DNA of 64,000 nt from Alcanivorax sp. (GTDB lineage: Bacteria > Pseudomonadota > Gammaproteobacteria > Pseudomonadales > Alcanivoracaceae). The stretch lies in assembly GCA_022449455.1 (NCBI GenBank), contig JAKUPL010000005.1, positions 62,001 to 126,000 on the forward strand. Reading direction: 5' to 3'. The translations under genes and the position numbers were made by a program. The notes under the pieces were generated by a model. It ran no database searches. It saw nothing but the letters and a program-made list of their open reading frames with translations, and was not told the DNA's origin. Of the stretch, positions 56,942 to 64,000 are shown piece after piece (positions within the stretch are counted from its first letter, which is position 1; each line of letters starts with the position of its first letter).

Positions 56942-58201
56942 CTAACGGCTCAGCCAGCCCGCCCGTTGGCGCAGGTGCGCTTTGTCCTCCTCCGACACCA
57001 GTGCCGCCTCCGCCCGGGCCAGCGCCAGCCGGCCGTGACGTTGGGCGGGCTCCGCGAAACCCAGTGCCGCCAGGGCGGCGAGGGCCTTCTGCAGACGGAT
57101 CTGCACCTCCACCAGCGACGCCCCGTCCCGGGCGATGGGGTTGAACAGGTCGTCGAAGAAATCCGCCTCATTCAGCGGCGGAACCCACAGGCGCGGTCGG
57201 CGCACCGGGTCGCCGCCATGCTCGGCGGCGGCCTGTTCGCCGACCCGCCGCCACTCCGCCAGGATGCGCACCGACCGGCCGATCACGTCGATGGCGGTGC
57301 CCGGGTCATTGACCGCCGGGGACAGGGCGCGGGAGGCGATTTCCGAGAGTACCACCAGGCCAAAGCGTGGATCCTCATCGAAGGTGCGCTCGTCGTCCAC
57401 GGTGAAGCCGGCGCGCACCGACGCCTCCGGATCGCGGCCGCCGCCGACCACCCAGGCGAGGGGCTGGTGGGGATGCGCGAAGTGCCCGGGCAGGGCCGCC
57501 AGGTAAAGCTCGGCGTCCTGTCGCTCCGCCCATTCGGACAGCGCATCGCCGTCCACATGCTGCACATAACCGATACGATCCGGGTACACCGGCCGGGCGT
57601 CCGCCGGCGGCGGCTGGTCCGGGTCCCGGGCGTGGCCGCCCAGGGAAGGGTGGGCGGCCCGCTGCCGCAGGGCGGCGCGGGTGGCCTGCTCCACCCGGTC
57701 GGTGGTTTCGCCCACCCGGCCCAGCCGCGAGAGGTGATCGATCCAGCGCAGAATGGTGAAGACGATCAACGCGATCACCAGCAGCGTGACCAGGAACAGA
57801 ATCACCCGGCCGCCTTCGCCGTAGGCGCCGGTGCTGAGCGCCACCAGCCCCACCAGACTGAACAGAAACGAACCGATAAAGGTGGCCAGCGCGTTGTGGG
57901 TGGTGCTGTCCTGCATCAGCAGCTTGGTGGCCCGCGGCGTTACGTTGCTGGTGGCGGCGCCGTAGGCACTGACCATCACGCTCAGCGAGAAGGTGGTCAC
58001 CGCCAGCATGCTGGAGGCCAGCACATTGAGGATGGTGCCCACCGCGTCGGCGCCCACCGAAACCGGCAGATCGGCGGGCAGCCAGCGCTGGCCGACGATG
58101 GCCAGCAGCGAGGTGCCCACGGCCAGGATCGCGAAGGCGGTGGCGCGCACCCACAGGGCCCGGGAAAACTGCATCAACCACCACTGCCATTTTGAAAACA
58201 T
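56942..58201 (-). CDS. DUF2254 membrane protein
   Basis: A 419-residue protein with four membrane segments in the first 190 residues (around AFAILAVGTSLLAIVGQ, LASSMLAVTTFSLSVMVSAYG, FIGSFLFSLVGLVALS and VILFLVTLLVIALIVFTILR) and a cytoplasmic domain with a conserved WVVGGGRDPEASVRAGF-like and PAVNDPGTAIDVI motif. This is the DUF2254 layout; function unknown, possibly a small-molecule channel or sensor. The start at 58201 follows GAGGAG; the ATG at 58237 is not supported by a ribosome site. Convergent with mnmE. Confidence 0.85.
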   Translation of the reverse strand: MFSKWQWWLMQFSRALWVRATAFAILAVGTSLLAIVGQRWLPADLPVSVGADAVGTILNVLASSMLAVTTFSLSVMVSAYGAATSNVTPRATKLLMQDSTTHNALATFIGSFLFSLVGLVALSTGAYGEGGRVILFLVTLLVIALIVFTILRWIDHLSRLGRVGETTDRVEQATRAALRQRAAHPSLGGHARDPDQPPPADARPVYPDRIGYVQHVDGDALSEWAERQDAELYLAALPGHFAHPHQPLAWVVGGGRDPEASVRAGFTVDDERTFDEDPRFGLVVLSEIASRALSPAVNDPGTAIDVIGRSVRILAEWRRVGEQAAAEHGGDPVRRPRLWVPPLNEADFFDDLFNPIARDGASLVEVQIRLQKALAALAALGFAEPAQRHGRLALARAEAALVSEEDKAHLRQRAGWLSR

Positions 58202-58314
58202 CCGGGCTCGCTCCTCGCTTTTCACCGGGCTCAGCATAGCGCAGTCCGACCGGTCTCGTTATTCCATCGGGGAGGGCGTTATCATCGTGCTTCCCACTTG
58301 ATCGGAGAGAGACC

Positions 58315-58791
58315 ATGGCGGTGACGACCTTCGCGGTGCCGCAGAGCGACCGTTACTTCGAGGATTATCCGGAGGGGGCCGTCTATGAGTTCGGTCCCAT
58401 CGAGGTGGAGGAAGAGGAAGTGCTGTCGTTCGCACGGCGTTTCGACCCCCAGGCCATGCACACCGATCCGGAGGCGGCGGCGGCGGGGCCGTTCGGCGGA
58501 CTGATCGCCAGCGGCTGGCACACTCTGAGCCTGATGATGCGTTTGATGGTGGACCACTATGTGTCCAAGGTGGCGGGGCTGGCGTCACCGGGGGTCGATG
58601 AGGTGCGCTGGCTGCGGCCGGTGCGGCCCGGCGACCGGCTGACTTTGCGCGCCACCGTGCTGGAGGCGCGCCCGTCCCGGTCGAAGGCGGACCGGGGTGT
58701 GATTTTCGCGCTCATGGAAAGCGTCAATCAGGACGGCGAGGTGGTGGCCAGCTTCAAGGGCATGAACCTGATTCTCAAGCGTCCGGCCTGA
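58315..58791 (+). CDS. MaoC-like hot-dog-fold hydratase
   Basis: A 158-residue single hot-dog protein. The hydratase-like catalytic motif is FDPQAMHTDPEAAAAGPFGG (Asp and His of the D-x4-H pair) and SGWHTLSLMMRLMVD forms the long helix. MaoC-like enzymes hydrate 2-enoyl-CoA or related thioesters. Nothing nearby fixes the pathway; it stands between a membrane protein and the nitrite reductase genes. It starts at ATG 58315 after GAGAGAGACC. Confidence 0.82.
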   Translation: MAVTTFAVPQSDRYFEDYPEGAVYEFGPIEVEEEEVLSFARRFDPQAMHTDPEAAAAGPFGGLIASGWHTLSLMMRLMVDHYVSKVAGLASPGVDEVRWLRPVRPGDRLTLRATVLEARPSRSKADRGVIFALMESVNQDGEVVASFKGMNLILKRPA

Positions 58792-58794
58792 CCC

Positions 58795-59157
58795 TCAGGC
58801 GGCGTCGTCGCGGCGTTCCGCGCGGCGCGCCGGTCCCACCGCCAGTCGGCCGTTGCTCAGCCGCACCGGGTACACCGGCACGGCCACGTCATCGCGCTCC
58901 AGGCATTGTCCGCTGTGCAGACAAAAATGCTGCTTGTACAGCGGCGAGGCCACGGTGAGGCGGGCCCCCACCTGGGCGATCAGCCCCCGGGCCAGCACAT
59001 TGGCGCCGCCGATCGGATCATAATTGCCCAGGGCATAGACCTGGTCGTCACCGGCGGGGCGGAACAGCGCCACCTGCTCCCCACGCACCAGGGCGCAGAC
59101 GCCGGTATCGGGGACGATCTCGTGCAGATCACAAACGTCGGTCCAGTTCTGGTTCAT
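58795..59157 (-). CDS. nirD: Nitrite reductase small subunit
   Basis: A 120-residue NirD with a Rieske-like fold but without the Cys/His cluster ligands, as usual. Landmarks are CALVRGEQVALF, GNYDPIGGANVLARG and ASPLYKQHFCLHSGQCLE. It supports the large subunit in the six-electron reduction of nitrite to ammonium with NADH. The ATG at 59157 follows AAAGGAGATCG; the upstream in-frame start at 59184 has no such site. It is 26 bases after nirB on the same strand. Confidence 0.93.
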   Translation of the reverse strand: MNQNWTDVCDLHEIVPDTGVCALVRGEQVALFRPAGDDQVYALGNYDPIGGANVLARGLIAQVGARLTVASPLYKQHFCLHSGQCLERDDVAVPVYPVRLSNGRLAVGPARRAERRDDAA

Positions 59158-59183
59158 GGTCGATCTCCTTTGCGGGCGGTCCA

Positions 59184-61748
59184 TCAGGAAGCGATCACGG
59201 CTCCGCCATCCCGCTCGTTGGCACGGGCCGGACGACGCTGGCCGCGTTCGCGCACGTAGCGGGGATGGTCGTCGCCGCCCTCGTCGTTGATAAAATGCCG
59301 AAAACGTTTCAGTTTTTCCGGATCATCCAGAGTGCGCGCCCATTCGCAGCGATAGCCGCTCAGGGTACGCGCCATGTCGGCCTCCAGCTCATCGCCGATG
59401 CCCAGGCTGTCATCGAGAATCACGGCGCGCAGGTAGTCGACGCCGCCTTCCAGCTGACCGAGCCATACCGAGGTGCGCTGCAGCCGGTCGGCGGTGCGGA
59501 TGTAGAACATCAGCAGACGGTCGATCACCCGGATCAGTTGTTCGCGGTCCAGGTCGCTGGCGAACAGATCGCCATGGCGGGGTTTCATGCCGCCGTTGCC
59601 GCACACATAAAGGTTCCAGCCGTTTTCCGTGGCGATCACGCCGATGTCCTTGGATTGCGCCTCGGCGCATTCGCGGGTGCAACCGGACACCGCGAATTTC
59701 AGTTTGTGCGGCGAGCGCAACCCCTTGTAGCGGTGCTCCAGTGCCACCGCCAGACCGACGGAATCGTCCACGCCGTAGCGGCACCAGGTGTCGCCGACGC
59801 AGGACTTCACGGTGCGTAATGATTTGCCGTAGGCGTGGCCGGTTTCGAAGCCGGCGTCCACCAGCCGCCGCCAGATCGCCGGCAGACTTTCCACCGGCGC
59901 GCCGAACAGATCCACCCGCTGGGCGCCGGTGATCTTGGTATAAAGCCCGAAGTCGCGGGCGATTTCGCCCAGCACGATCAACTTGTCCGGTGTGATCTCG
60001 CCGGCCGGCACCCGGGGCACCACCGAATAGGTGCCGTCTTTCTGCATATTGCCCAGGAACAGATCGTTGGTGTCCTGAAGAGGCACATGGGCGTCGTCCA
60101 ACACGTACTCGTTCCAGCAACTGGCGAAGATCGAGGCGGCGGTGGGCTTGCAGATTTCACAGCCGTGTCCGCGGCCGTGTTTTTCCAGCAGCTCGGCGAA
60201 GCCGCGGATACCGCCCACGCGCACCAGGTGAAACAATTCCTGGCGGGAATAGGGGAAGTGCTCGCACAGGTCCTTGCTGACCTCGACGCCCCGCGCCTCC
60301 AACGCCTCGTTCACCACGCCGGTGAGCAGGGGCACGCAGCCACCGCAGCCGGTGCCCGCCCGGGTGGCGTCCTTGACCGCCGCCACCGAGCCGGCGCCGT
60401 CGGCCACCGCCGCGCGGATCGCGGCCTTGCTGACATCGTGACAGGAGCAGATCTGAGCGCTGTCCGGCAACGCGGTGGGGCCGGGGGCGGCGCCTTTCAG
60501 GGCCGGCAGAATCAACGACTCGGGCTGATCCGGCAGCGTCATGGCATTGAGACAATATTGCTGCAGGGTGCCGTAATCGGTGGCATCGCCCACCAATACC
60601 GCACCGAGCAAGCGTCGGTGGTCGGCGCTGACCACCAGCTTTTTGTACACCCCCTCGCGGGGGTTGCTGTAGGTGTAGCGCCGCGCCTGGGGCGTCACGC
60701 CATGGGCATCGCCGATGGACGCCACGTCCACCCCCATCAACTTGAGTTTGGTGCTCAGGTCGGCGCCTTGGAAACGGGCGTCGCCGCCGAGCAGATGATC
60801 CACCGCTACCTTGGCCTGGGCGTAGCCCGGCGCCACCAGGCCGAAGCAGCGCCCTTGCCAGTGGGCGCATTCACCAATGGCGTAGATGCGTGGGTCCGAG
60901 GTGCGGCAATGATCGTCGATCAGGACGCCGCCCGGATCGCCCAGCGCCAGGCCGGCGGCGCGAGCCAGTTCGTCCCGGGGTCGGATGCCCGCGGAAAAGA
61001 TCACCAGATCGGTGTCCACTGTGTCGCCGTCGTCGAACCGCAGCCGGTGCCGGTATTGCTCCCCGTCTTCGATGCACCGGGTGGCTTTGCCGGTCAGTAC
61101 TTCCACGCCCAGATCGCTGATTTTCTCGCGCAGCAAGGCACCGCCGTCGTCGTCCACCTGTGCCGCCATCAGTCGTGGCGCGAACTCCACCACCCGCGTT
61201 GCCAGGCCCAGATCGCGCACCGCCTTGGCCGCTTCCAGGCCGAGCAGGCCGCCGCCGATCACGGTACCGGAGCGGGCCCCTTCGGCGGCGTGGGTAATCG
61301 CCTGCAGATCCTCGATGGTGCGATACACGAAACAGTGTTGCCGGTCGCGGCCTTCGATGGGAGGCACGAACGGCGACGACCCGGTGGCGAGCACCAGAAT
61401 ATCGTAGGGCAGCACCAGGCCGCCGTCGGTGGTGAGGGTACGCGCGGCACGATCCACCGCGATGACCTTCTGGTTGAGGTGGGCGGTGACGCCAAGGCGT
61501 TGGTAATCCTCGTCGGCGGCCATCATCAGATCGTCCACCCGGCGATGAGTGAAATAATCCGTGAGGTGTACGCGGTCGTAGGCCAGCCGGGATTCCTCGC
61601 CGACACTGGTGACCACCACCTGGCCGGTCTCCGCCTGCGCGGTGAGCTGGTCGATAAAATGGTGACCCACCATGCCGTTGCCCACCACCACCACGCGAAT
61701 CGGCGCGGTGGTGTCGGGTTGTTCCTGGAGTGGGATACGTTGGCCCAT
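59184..61748 (-). CDS. nirB: Nitrite reductase (NADH) large subunit
   Basis: An 854-residue assimilatory NirB. The N-terminal FAD/NAD module has VVVVGNGMVGHHFIDQL. A BFD-like [2Fe-2S] region has CSCHDVSKAAIRAAV and GTGCGGC. The sirohaem/[4Fe-4S] module has CVGDTWCRYG and SGCTRECAEAQ. It reduces nitrite to ammonium in the cytosol. ATG 61748 follows GGGAG; the upstream in-frame reading runs through the leader terminator and should be excluded. The transcription unit is controlled by a sigma-54 promoter and an attenuator. Confidence 0.95.
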   Translation of the reverse strand: MGQRIPLQEQPDTTAPIRVVVVGNGMVGHHFIDQLTAQAETGQVVVTSVGEESRLAYDRVHLTDYFTHRRVDDLMMAADEDYQRLGVTAHLNQKVIAVDRAARTLTTDGGLVLPYDILVLATGSSPFVPPIEGRDRQHCFVYRTIEDLQAITHAAEGARSGTVIGGGLLGLEAAKAVRDLGLATRVVEFAPRLMAAQVDDDGGALLREKISDLGVEVLTGKATRCIEDGEQYRHRLRFDDGDTVDTDLVIFSAGIRPRDELARAAGLALGDPGGVLIDDHCRTSDPRIYAIGECAHWQGRCFGLVAPGYAQAKVAVDHLLGGDARFQGADLSTKLKLMGVDVASIGDAHGVTPQARRYTYSNPREGVYKKLVVSADHRRLLGAVLVGDATDYGTLQQYCLNAMTLPDQPESLILPALKGAAPGPTALPDSAQICSCHDVSKAAIRAAVADGAGSVAAVKDATRAGTGCGGCVPLLTGVVNEALEARGVEVSKDLCEHFPYSRQELFHLVRVGGIRGFAELLEKHGRGHGCEICKPTAASIFASCWNEYVLDDAHVPLQDTNDLFLGNMQKDGTYSVVPRVPAGEITPDKLIVLGEIARDFGLYTKITGAQRVDLFGAPVESLPAIWRRLVDAGFETGHAYGKSLRTVKSCVGDTWCRYGVDDSVGLAVALEHRYKGLRSPHKLKFAVSGCTRECAEAQSKDIGVIATENGWNLYVCGNGGMKPRHGDLFASDLDREQLIRVIDRLLMFYIRTADRLQRTSVWLGQLEGGVDYLRAVILDDSLGIGDELEADMARTLSGYRCEWARTLDDPEKLKRFRHFINDEGGDDHPRYVRERGQRRPARANERDGGAVIAS

Positions 61749-61759
61749 AATCGACTCCC

Positions 61760-61803
61760 AAAAAAAAGCGCCCACGACTTTCCCGAAGGAAAGCGGTGGA
61801 CGC
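61760..61803 (-). terminator. Leader terminator (attenuator) before nirB
   Basis: On the minus strand a 16-base stem (GCGTCCACCGCTTTCC with GGAAAGTCGTGGGCGC, one G-U and a two-base internal loop) closes on TTCG and is followed by eight T residues. It ends 12 bases before the nirB start, where it would stop transcription unless prevented. Confidence 0.92.
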
Positions 61804-61841
61804 CGTTGTCCGATGACAAATTGTTTCGATGCAGAATCTGT
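61798..61841 (-). promoter_or_regulatory. ANTAR-target RNA hairpins in the nirB leader
   Basis: Two candidate hairpins precede the terminator. P2 (61811-61798, minus) is GGAC-AACGGC-GTCC, a four-pair stem with a six-base loop having A at position 1 and G at position 4; its 3' arm is part of the terminator's 5' arm, so they exclude each other. P1 (61841-61816) is ACAGAT...ATTTGT with a weaker inner pair closing a loop ATCGAA, again A1 and G4. This matches the known two-hairpin ANTAR site; P1 is less certain. Confidence 0.75.
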
Positions 61842-61860
61842 ACGATTCATCGGAGAAAAA

Positions 61861-61876
61861 AGCAAAGCCCGTGCCA
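61861..61876 (-). promoter_or_regulatory. Sigma-54 promoter of nirBD
   Basis: The minus strand reads TGGCACGGGCTTTGCT, a full match to TGGCAC-N5-TTGCT. The transcript start would be near 61850, placing the first leader hairpin about nine bases into the RNA. Confidence 0.88.
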
Positions 61877-61996
61877 GATACCGGTCGGTCGCCACGAAGG
61901 CCTTGTTTTAAAGGGGGTTAGAGCGCCCGGGAGCGGGCTACTGGAAAGCGGCCATGGGCCGCTTACGAAGCGGGCTGCGTCGTCATGGTGCGCCGC

Positions 61997-63289
61997 CTAT
62001 TCGTTTTTGGTGCGCGGCTTCCCGCCCGCGGTTTCGGCTGCTTCTATAAGGGCGGCGGCCAATTCCGCGAGCCGCTGATTGTTCCGCATGGCGTTTTCGC
62101 GCATGCGCGCATAGGACTGTTCTTCGTTCAGACCCAGTTGTCGCATCAACAGCCCCTTGGCCTTTTCGATCTGCTTGCGCTCGCGCAGCGCGCGCCGTGC
62201 CTCCTCCAAGGCGTCTTCCATTTGTTTGATCTGTTCCGCCTGGCCGAGCATCAGCTCGTAAACCGACCGGGCCTGTTCCGGCGAGGCAATGTCGCGGCGC
62301 TGGAAATGATCGGTGAAAGGCAGTGCCCGGGTGTCGAACAACAACGTCAGCGGCGTTTGATGATGAACCAGGTCGGACAGGCGGGACTGTTGAAAACGCA
62401 GGTCGTGGCGAGCCTTCGCCAACTGCTCCCGGCAGGTTTGCTGGAGTGACTGGGTCAGTGCGGTTTCGATGGTGCGCAGCCCGTCGATGCGGCGGGTGGC
62501 GACCTCATACCAGACTTCGCTGATTTCCGAATCGATGGAGTGGCCTTGGCAAAGCCGCCCGATCAGAGCGCGCAGCCGGTCCAGATCCCGGTTACAGGTA
62601 TCCGCTTCATGGGCGTGCCACTGCTGACGCGGTGCATCGCCGGCGAAGCGATGGAAATCCTCGAAGCTGCGATTCTGCAGCTCCTGCAGCTGATCAATGC
62701 GGGCGCCCCATTCGCGGTTGAATTGCCCGGTGGCGAAACCGATCGACCCCCAGGCCCGTTCCTGGCCGGCGTATTCCTTGCCCTGCATGAAATTGAACAG
62801 CGCCACCAACGTCCGGGTGATGGCGGGTTCACTGGCCACGTCCGCCGCGTGAAATACCACCGACAGGAGCCCGGCGATCAGCCGTCGAAAAGCAAAGGTC
62901 GCGTCTTCCGGACCCATGGCCAGACCGCTGATTCTGTTACGCAGATCGGGAAGGCCATCCATGCCCTGCAGGACCAGCGCGATGGTATTCAGTAACGGCA
63001 TGCTGGTGTGCCCGGGCGGATGTTTCAGATAACGCCTGCTTAGCAGATGGCGCAGCCGGACTTCGTGATCCCGGCAGCGCTCGATCTGTTGTTGCCGTTG
63101 GGCAACCAGGCGCTCGCCGTGAGACACCAGATGAATGTTGGACAGTGCCCGCTCGCGCTGCAGTTCATGCACCAGTTGGCTGATCGCGGTCACCACGTCG
63201 CAGGTTTCCGTCAACGCCTCAAGGATGCCGATTTCGCAATGTTTGGCGGCCAGTATGAAAGCGTCCGGGGTGGGCGCGGGGGAAGCCAT
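61997..63289 (-). CDS. nasR: NIT-ANTAR nitrate/nitrite-responsive antiterminator (NasR-like)
   Basis: A 430-residue soluble protein. An all-helical NIT sensor (about 40-320) binds nitrate or nitrite in this family; RHLLSRRYLKHPPGH and NREWGARIDQL fall in it. The C-terminal ANTAR RNA-binding domain (about 365-425) has REALRERKQIEKAKGLLMRQ-like helix and YARMRENAMRNNQRLAEL. ANTAR proteins bind paired hairpins in leaders and prevent termination. It lies upstream of nirBD on the same strand, with the leader between them, and divergent from a nitrite/formate transporter gene that has a second such leader. AGGAGG precedes ATG 63289. Confidence 0.88.
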   Translation of the reverse strand: MASPAPTPDAFILAAKHCEIGILEALTETCDVVTAISQLVHELQRERALSNIHLVSHGERLVAQRQQQIERCRDHEVRLRHLLSRRYLKHPPGHTSMPLLNTIALVLQGMDGLPDLRNRISGLAMGPEDATFAFRRLIAGLLSVVFHAADVASEPAITRTLVALFNFMQGKEYAGQERAWGSIGFATGQFNREWGARIDQLQELQNRSFEDFHRFAGDAPRQQWHAHEADTCNRDLDRLRALIGRLCQGHSIDSEISEVWYEVATRRIDGLRTIETALTQSLQQTCREQLAKARHDLRFQQSRLSDLVHHQTPLTLLFDTRALPFTDHFQRRDIASPEQARSVYELMLGQAEQIKQMEDALEEARRALRERKQIEKAKGLLMRQLGLNEEQSYARMRENAMRNNQRLAELAAALIEAAETAGGKPRTKNE

Positions 63290-63519
63290 GGTGAAGTCCT
63301 CCTGGTGGAGCGGCCTGAGCGGTTCCAGGCAATTTATGTTCCATCTTTCGGGGCGCGGAGGACAGGGGCCGCGCGTTCGACCTTGGTGTGTTTTGCTGTC
63401 CGTTGGTGCATCGGCCGCACCGCATCGGACCATCCATCGACTTTGGCGGCGCCGAACCGCCCGGTCCGTCGAGCGTTAAACGCATGAATAAAAAAGTATT
63501 TCCATAGATTTTTTCAGTT
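63290..63519. other. Divergent intergenic region, nasR / transporter (upstream half)
   Basis: About 230 bases between the nasR ribosome site and the sigma-54 promoter of the transporter gene. I see no coding region on either strand that I can support. The stretch 63480-63520 is AT-rich (AAAAAGTATTTCC and similar). The promoter of nasR and enhancer sites for an activator probably lie here, but I recognise no clear motif. Confidence 0.5.
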
Positions 63520-63535
63520 TGGCATCGACCTTGCG
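63520..63535 (+). promoter_or_regulatory. Sigma-54 promoter of the transporter gene
   Basis: TGGCATCGACCTTGCG matches TGGCAC-N5-TTGC with one change (T for C) and correct ten-base spacing of GG and GC. The predicted start is near 63547. Confidence 0.75.
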
Positions 63536-63562
63536 TGGCTTACGGCGACAATTTGAAAACCC

Positions 63563-63627
63563 TGGATAACGGCGTCCATTCTTCGCTCCGCATCGCGCGG
63601 CGCGAGGTGATGGGCGCCGTTTTTTTT
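63563..63627 (+). promoter_or_regulatory. Antitermination leader before the transporter gene
   Basis: A hairpin TGGAT-AACGGC-GTCCA (63563-63578) has the same loop as the nirB P2, with A1 and G4. Its 3' arm lies inside the 5' arm of a long terminator: ACGGCGTCCATT (63569-63580) pairs with GATGGGCGCCGT (63609-63620), with an inner stem between, then eight T residues (63620-63627). No second hairpin with the expected loop is evident upstream, so only P2 is supported. ACAATTTG, seen before P2 in the nirB leader, recurs at 63548-63555. Confidence 0.8.
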
Positions 63628-63651
63628 ATGATCCAAAGAGGAAAGACCATC

Positions 63652-64000
63652 ATGGCTTATCTCGCTCCCTCCGAGTTCGTCACCAAAATGGTGGACGCCG
63701 GTGAGTCCAAGTTGAACATGTCCACCCGTGACACTTTTATCCGAGCCTTCATGGCCGGGGCCATCCTGGCGCTGGCGGCGGTATTCGCCGTCACCGTGGC
63801 GGTGCAGACCGGTGTGTTTCTGATCGGCGCGCTGCTGTTTCCGGTGGGCTTCTGCATGCTCTATTTGATGGGTTTCGATTTGCTTACCGGTGTGTTCATG
63901 CTGACGCCCCTGGCGCTGCTCGACAAAAGACCCGGAGTGACGCCGCGCGGCATCCTGCGCAACTGGGGCTGGGTATTCCTAGGCAACTTCGCCGGCGCGT
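63652..64000 (+). CDS. Formate/nitrite transporter family protein (3' partial)
   Basis: The first 116 residues of an FNT-family channel, cut by the window edge. The start MAYLAPSEFVTKMVDAGESK is typical, then the first membrane segments (FMAGAILALAAVFAVTVAVQ) and the family block FDLLTGVFMLTPLALLD. It probably imports nitrite (NirC-like) given the nirBD and nasR context, but formate cannot be excluded. AAAGAGG precedes the ATG. Expression is expected to need sigma-54 and the NIT-ANTAR protein. Confidence 0.85.
   Translation, partial: MAYLAPSEFVTKMVDAGESKLNMSTRDTFIRAFMAGAILALAAVFAVTVAVQTGVFLIGALLFPVGFCMLYLMGFDLLTGVFMLTPLALLDKRPGVTPRGILRNWGWVFLGNFAGA

Noticed and set aside
61749-61895. Upstream in-frame extension of nirB giving a 903-residue protein
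   Set aside because: The extension would be translated from the leader through the terminator stem; ATG 61748 has its own ribosome site and gives the usual NirB length.
61946-61964. AAGCGGCC-ATG-GGCCGCTT hairpin just past the nasR stop as terminator or ANTAR hairpin
   Set aside because: Three-base loop is wrong for ANTAR recognition and no T-run follows; role undecided.

Overview
This window is a high-GC gammaproteobacterial chromosome segment centred on the replication origin. The dnaA-dnaN-recF-gyrB block lies on the minus strand and faces rpmH-rnpA-yidC-mnmE on the plus strand, with DnaA boxes and an AT-rich element between them. Beyond gyrB the order plsC-like, gmhB, glyS, glyQ, tag matches my memory of the Pseudomonas origin region. 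The Pil-Chp pieces, a Lao-type fatty-alcohol oxidation cluster, a serA/D2HGDH pair and the high GC fit an Alcanivorax- or Pseudomonas-like marine bacterium. Genus is a guess; I saw no rRNA, tRNA, IS element or CRISPR array.

Layout. 1-2 kb: end of a Pil-Chp chemosensory operon (chpA end, chpB, chpC). 2-9.5 kb: housekeeping and envelope genes (MBL-fold hydrolase, LpxL-like acyltransferase, CDF transporter, slyD, nfeD/qmcA pair, gloA, rsmE, yheT-like). 9.4-15.3 kb: TetR regulator plus transporter, divergent from aldehyde dehydrogenase, Tat lipoprotein and GMC alcohol dehydrogenase (Lao-like). 15.4-19.4 kb: coaD, ggt, AraC, VOC and SRPBCC genes. 19.4-24.9 kb: a minus-strand envelope cluster (COG3014 lipoprotein, YcfL, LpoB, CsgG/FlgT-like protein, CPA2 antiporter). 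25-33.6 kb: serA, D2HGDH, FAH, retropepsin-like protein, an LplT-PlsC fusion with its TetR regulator, hexapeptide acyltransferase, GATase and tag. 33.7-36.8 kb: glyQS.

36.8-44.6 kb is the most unusual part. A branched-chain-type ABC importer, in which LivM, LivG and LivF are fused into one 833-residue protein, diverges from an operon of NTF2-like protein, CE4/PuuE-like deacetylase, GntR/FCD regulator and SDR. The shared intergenic region carries two back-to-back sigma-54 promoter matches and a TTGTCGACAA palindrome. I read this as a nitrogen-controlled uptake and catabolic module for an unidentified, probably amide- or ureide-like, compound. It sits inside the otherwise conserved glyS-gmhB interval.

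44.7-56.9 kb is the origin region, with an H-NS-family gene beside gyrB and two parS sites inside recF. 57-58.8 kb holds a DUF2254 membrane protein and a MaoC-like hydratase. 58.8-64 kb is a nitrite assimilation locus: nirBD, a NIT-ANTAR antiterminator (NasR-like), and a divergent formate/nitrite-family transporter cut by the window edge. Both target genes have sigma-54 promoter matches and leaders where a hairpin with hexaloop AACGGC overlaps a strong intrinsic terminator, the expected architecture for NasR-type antitermination.
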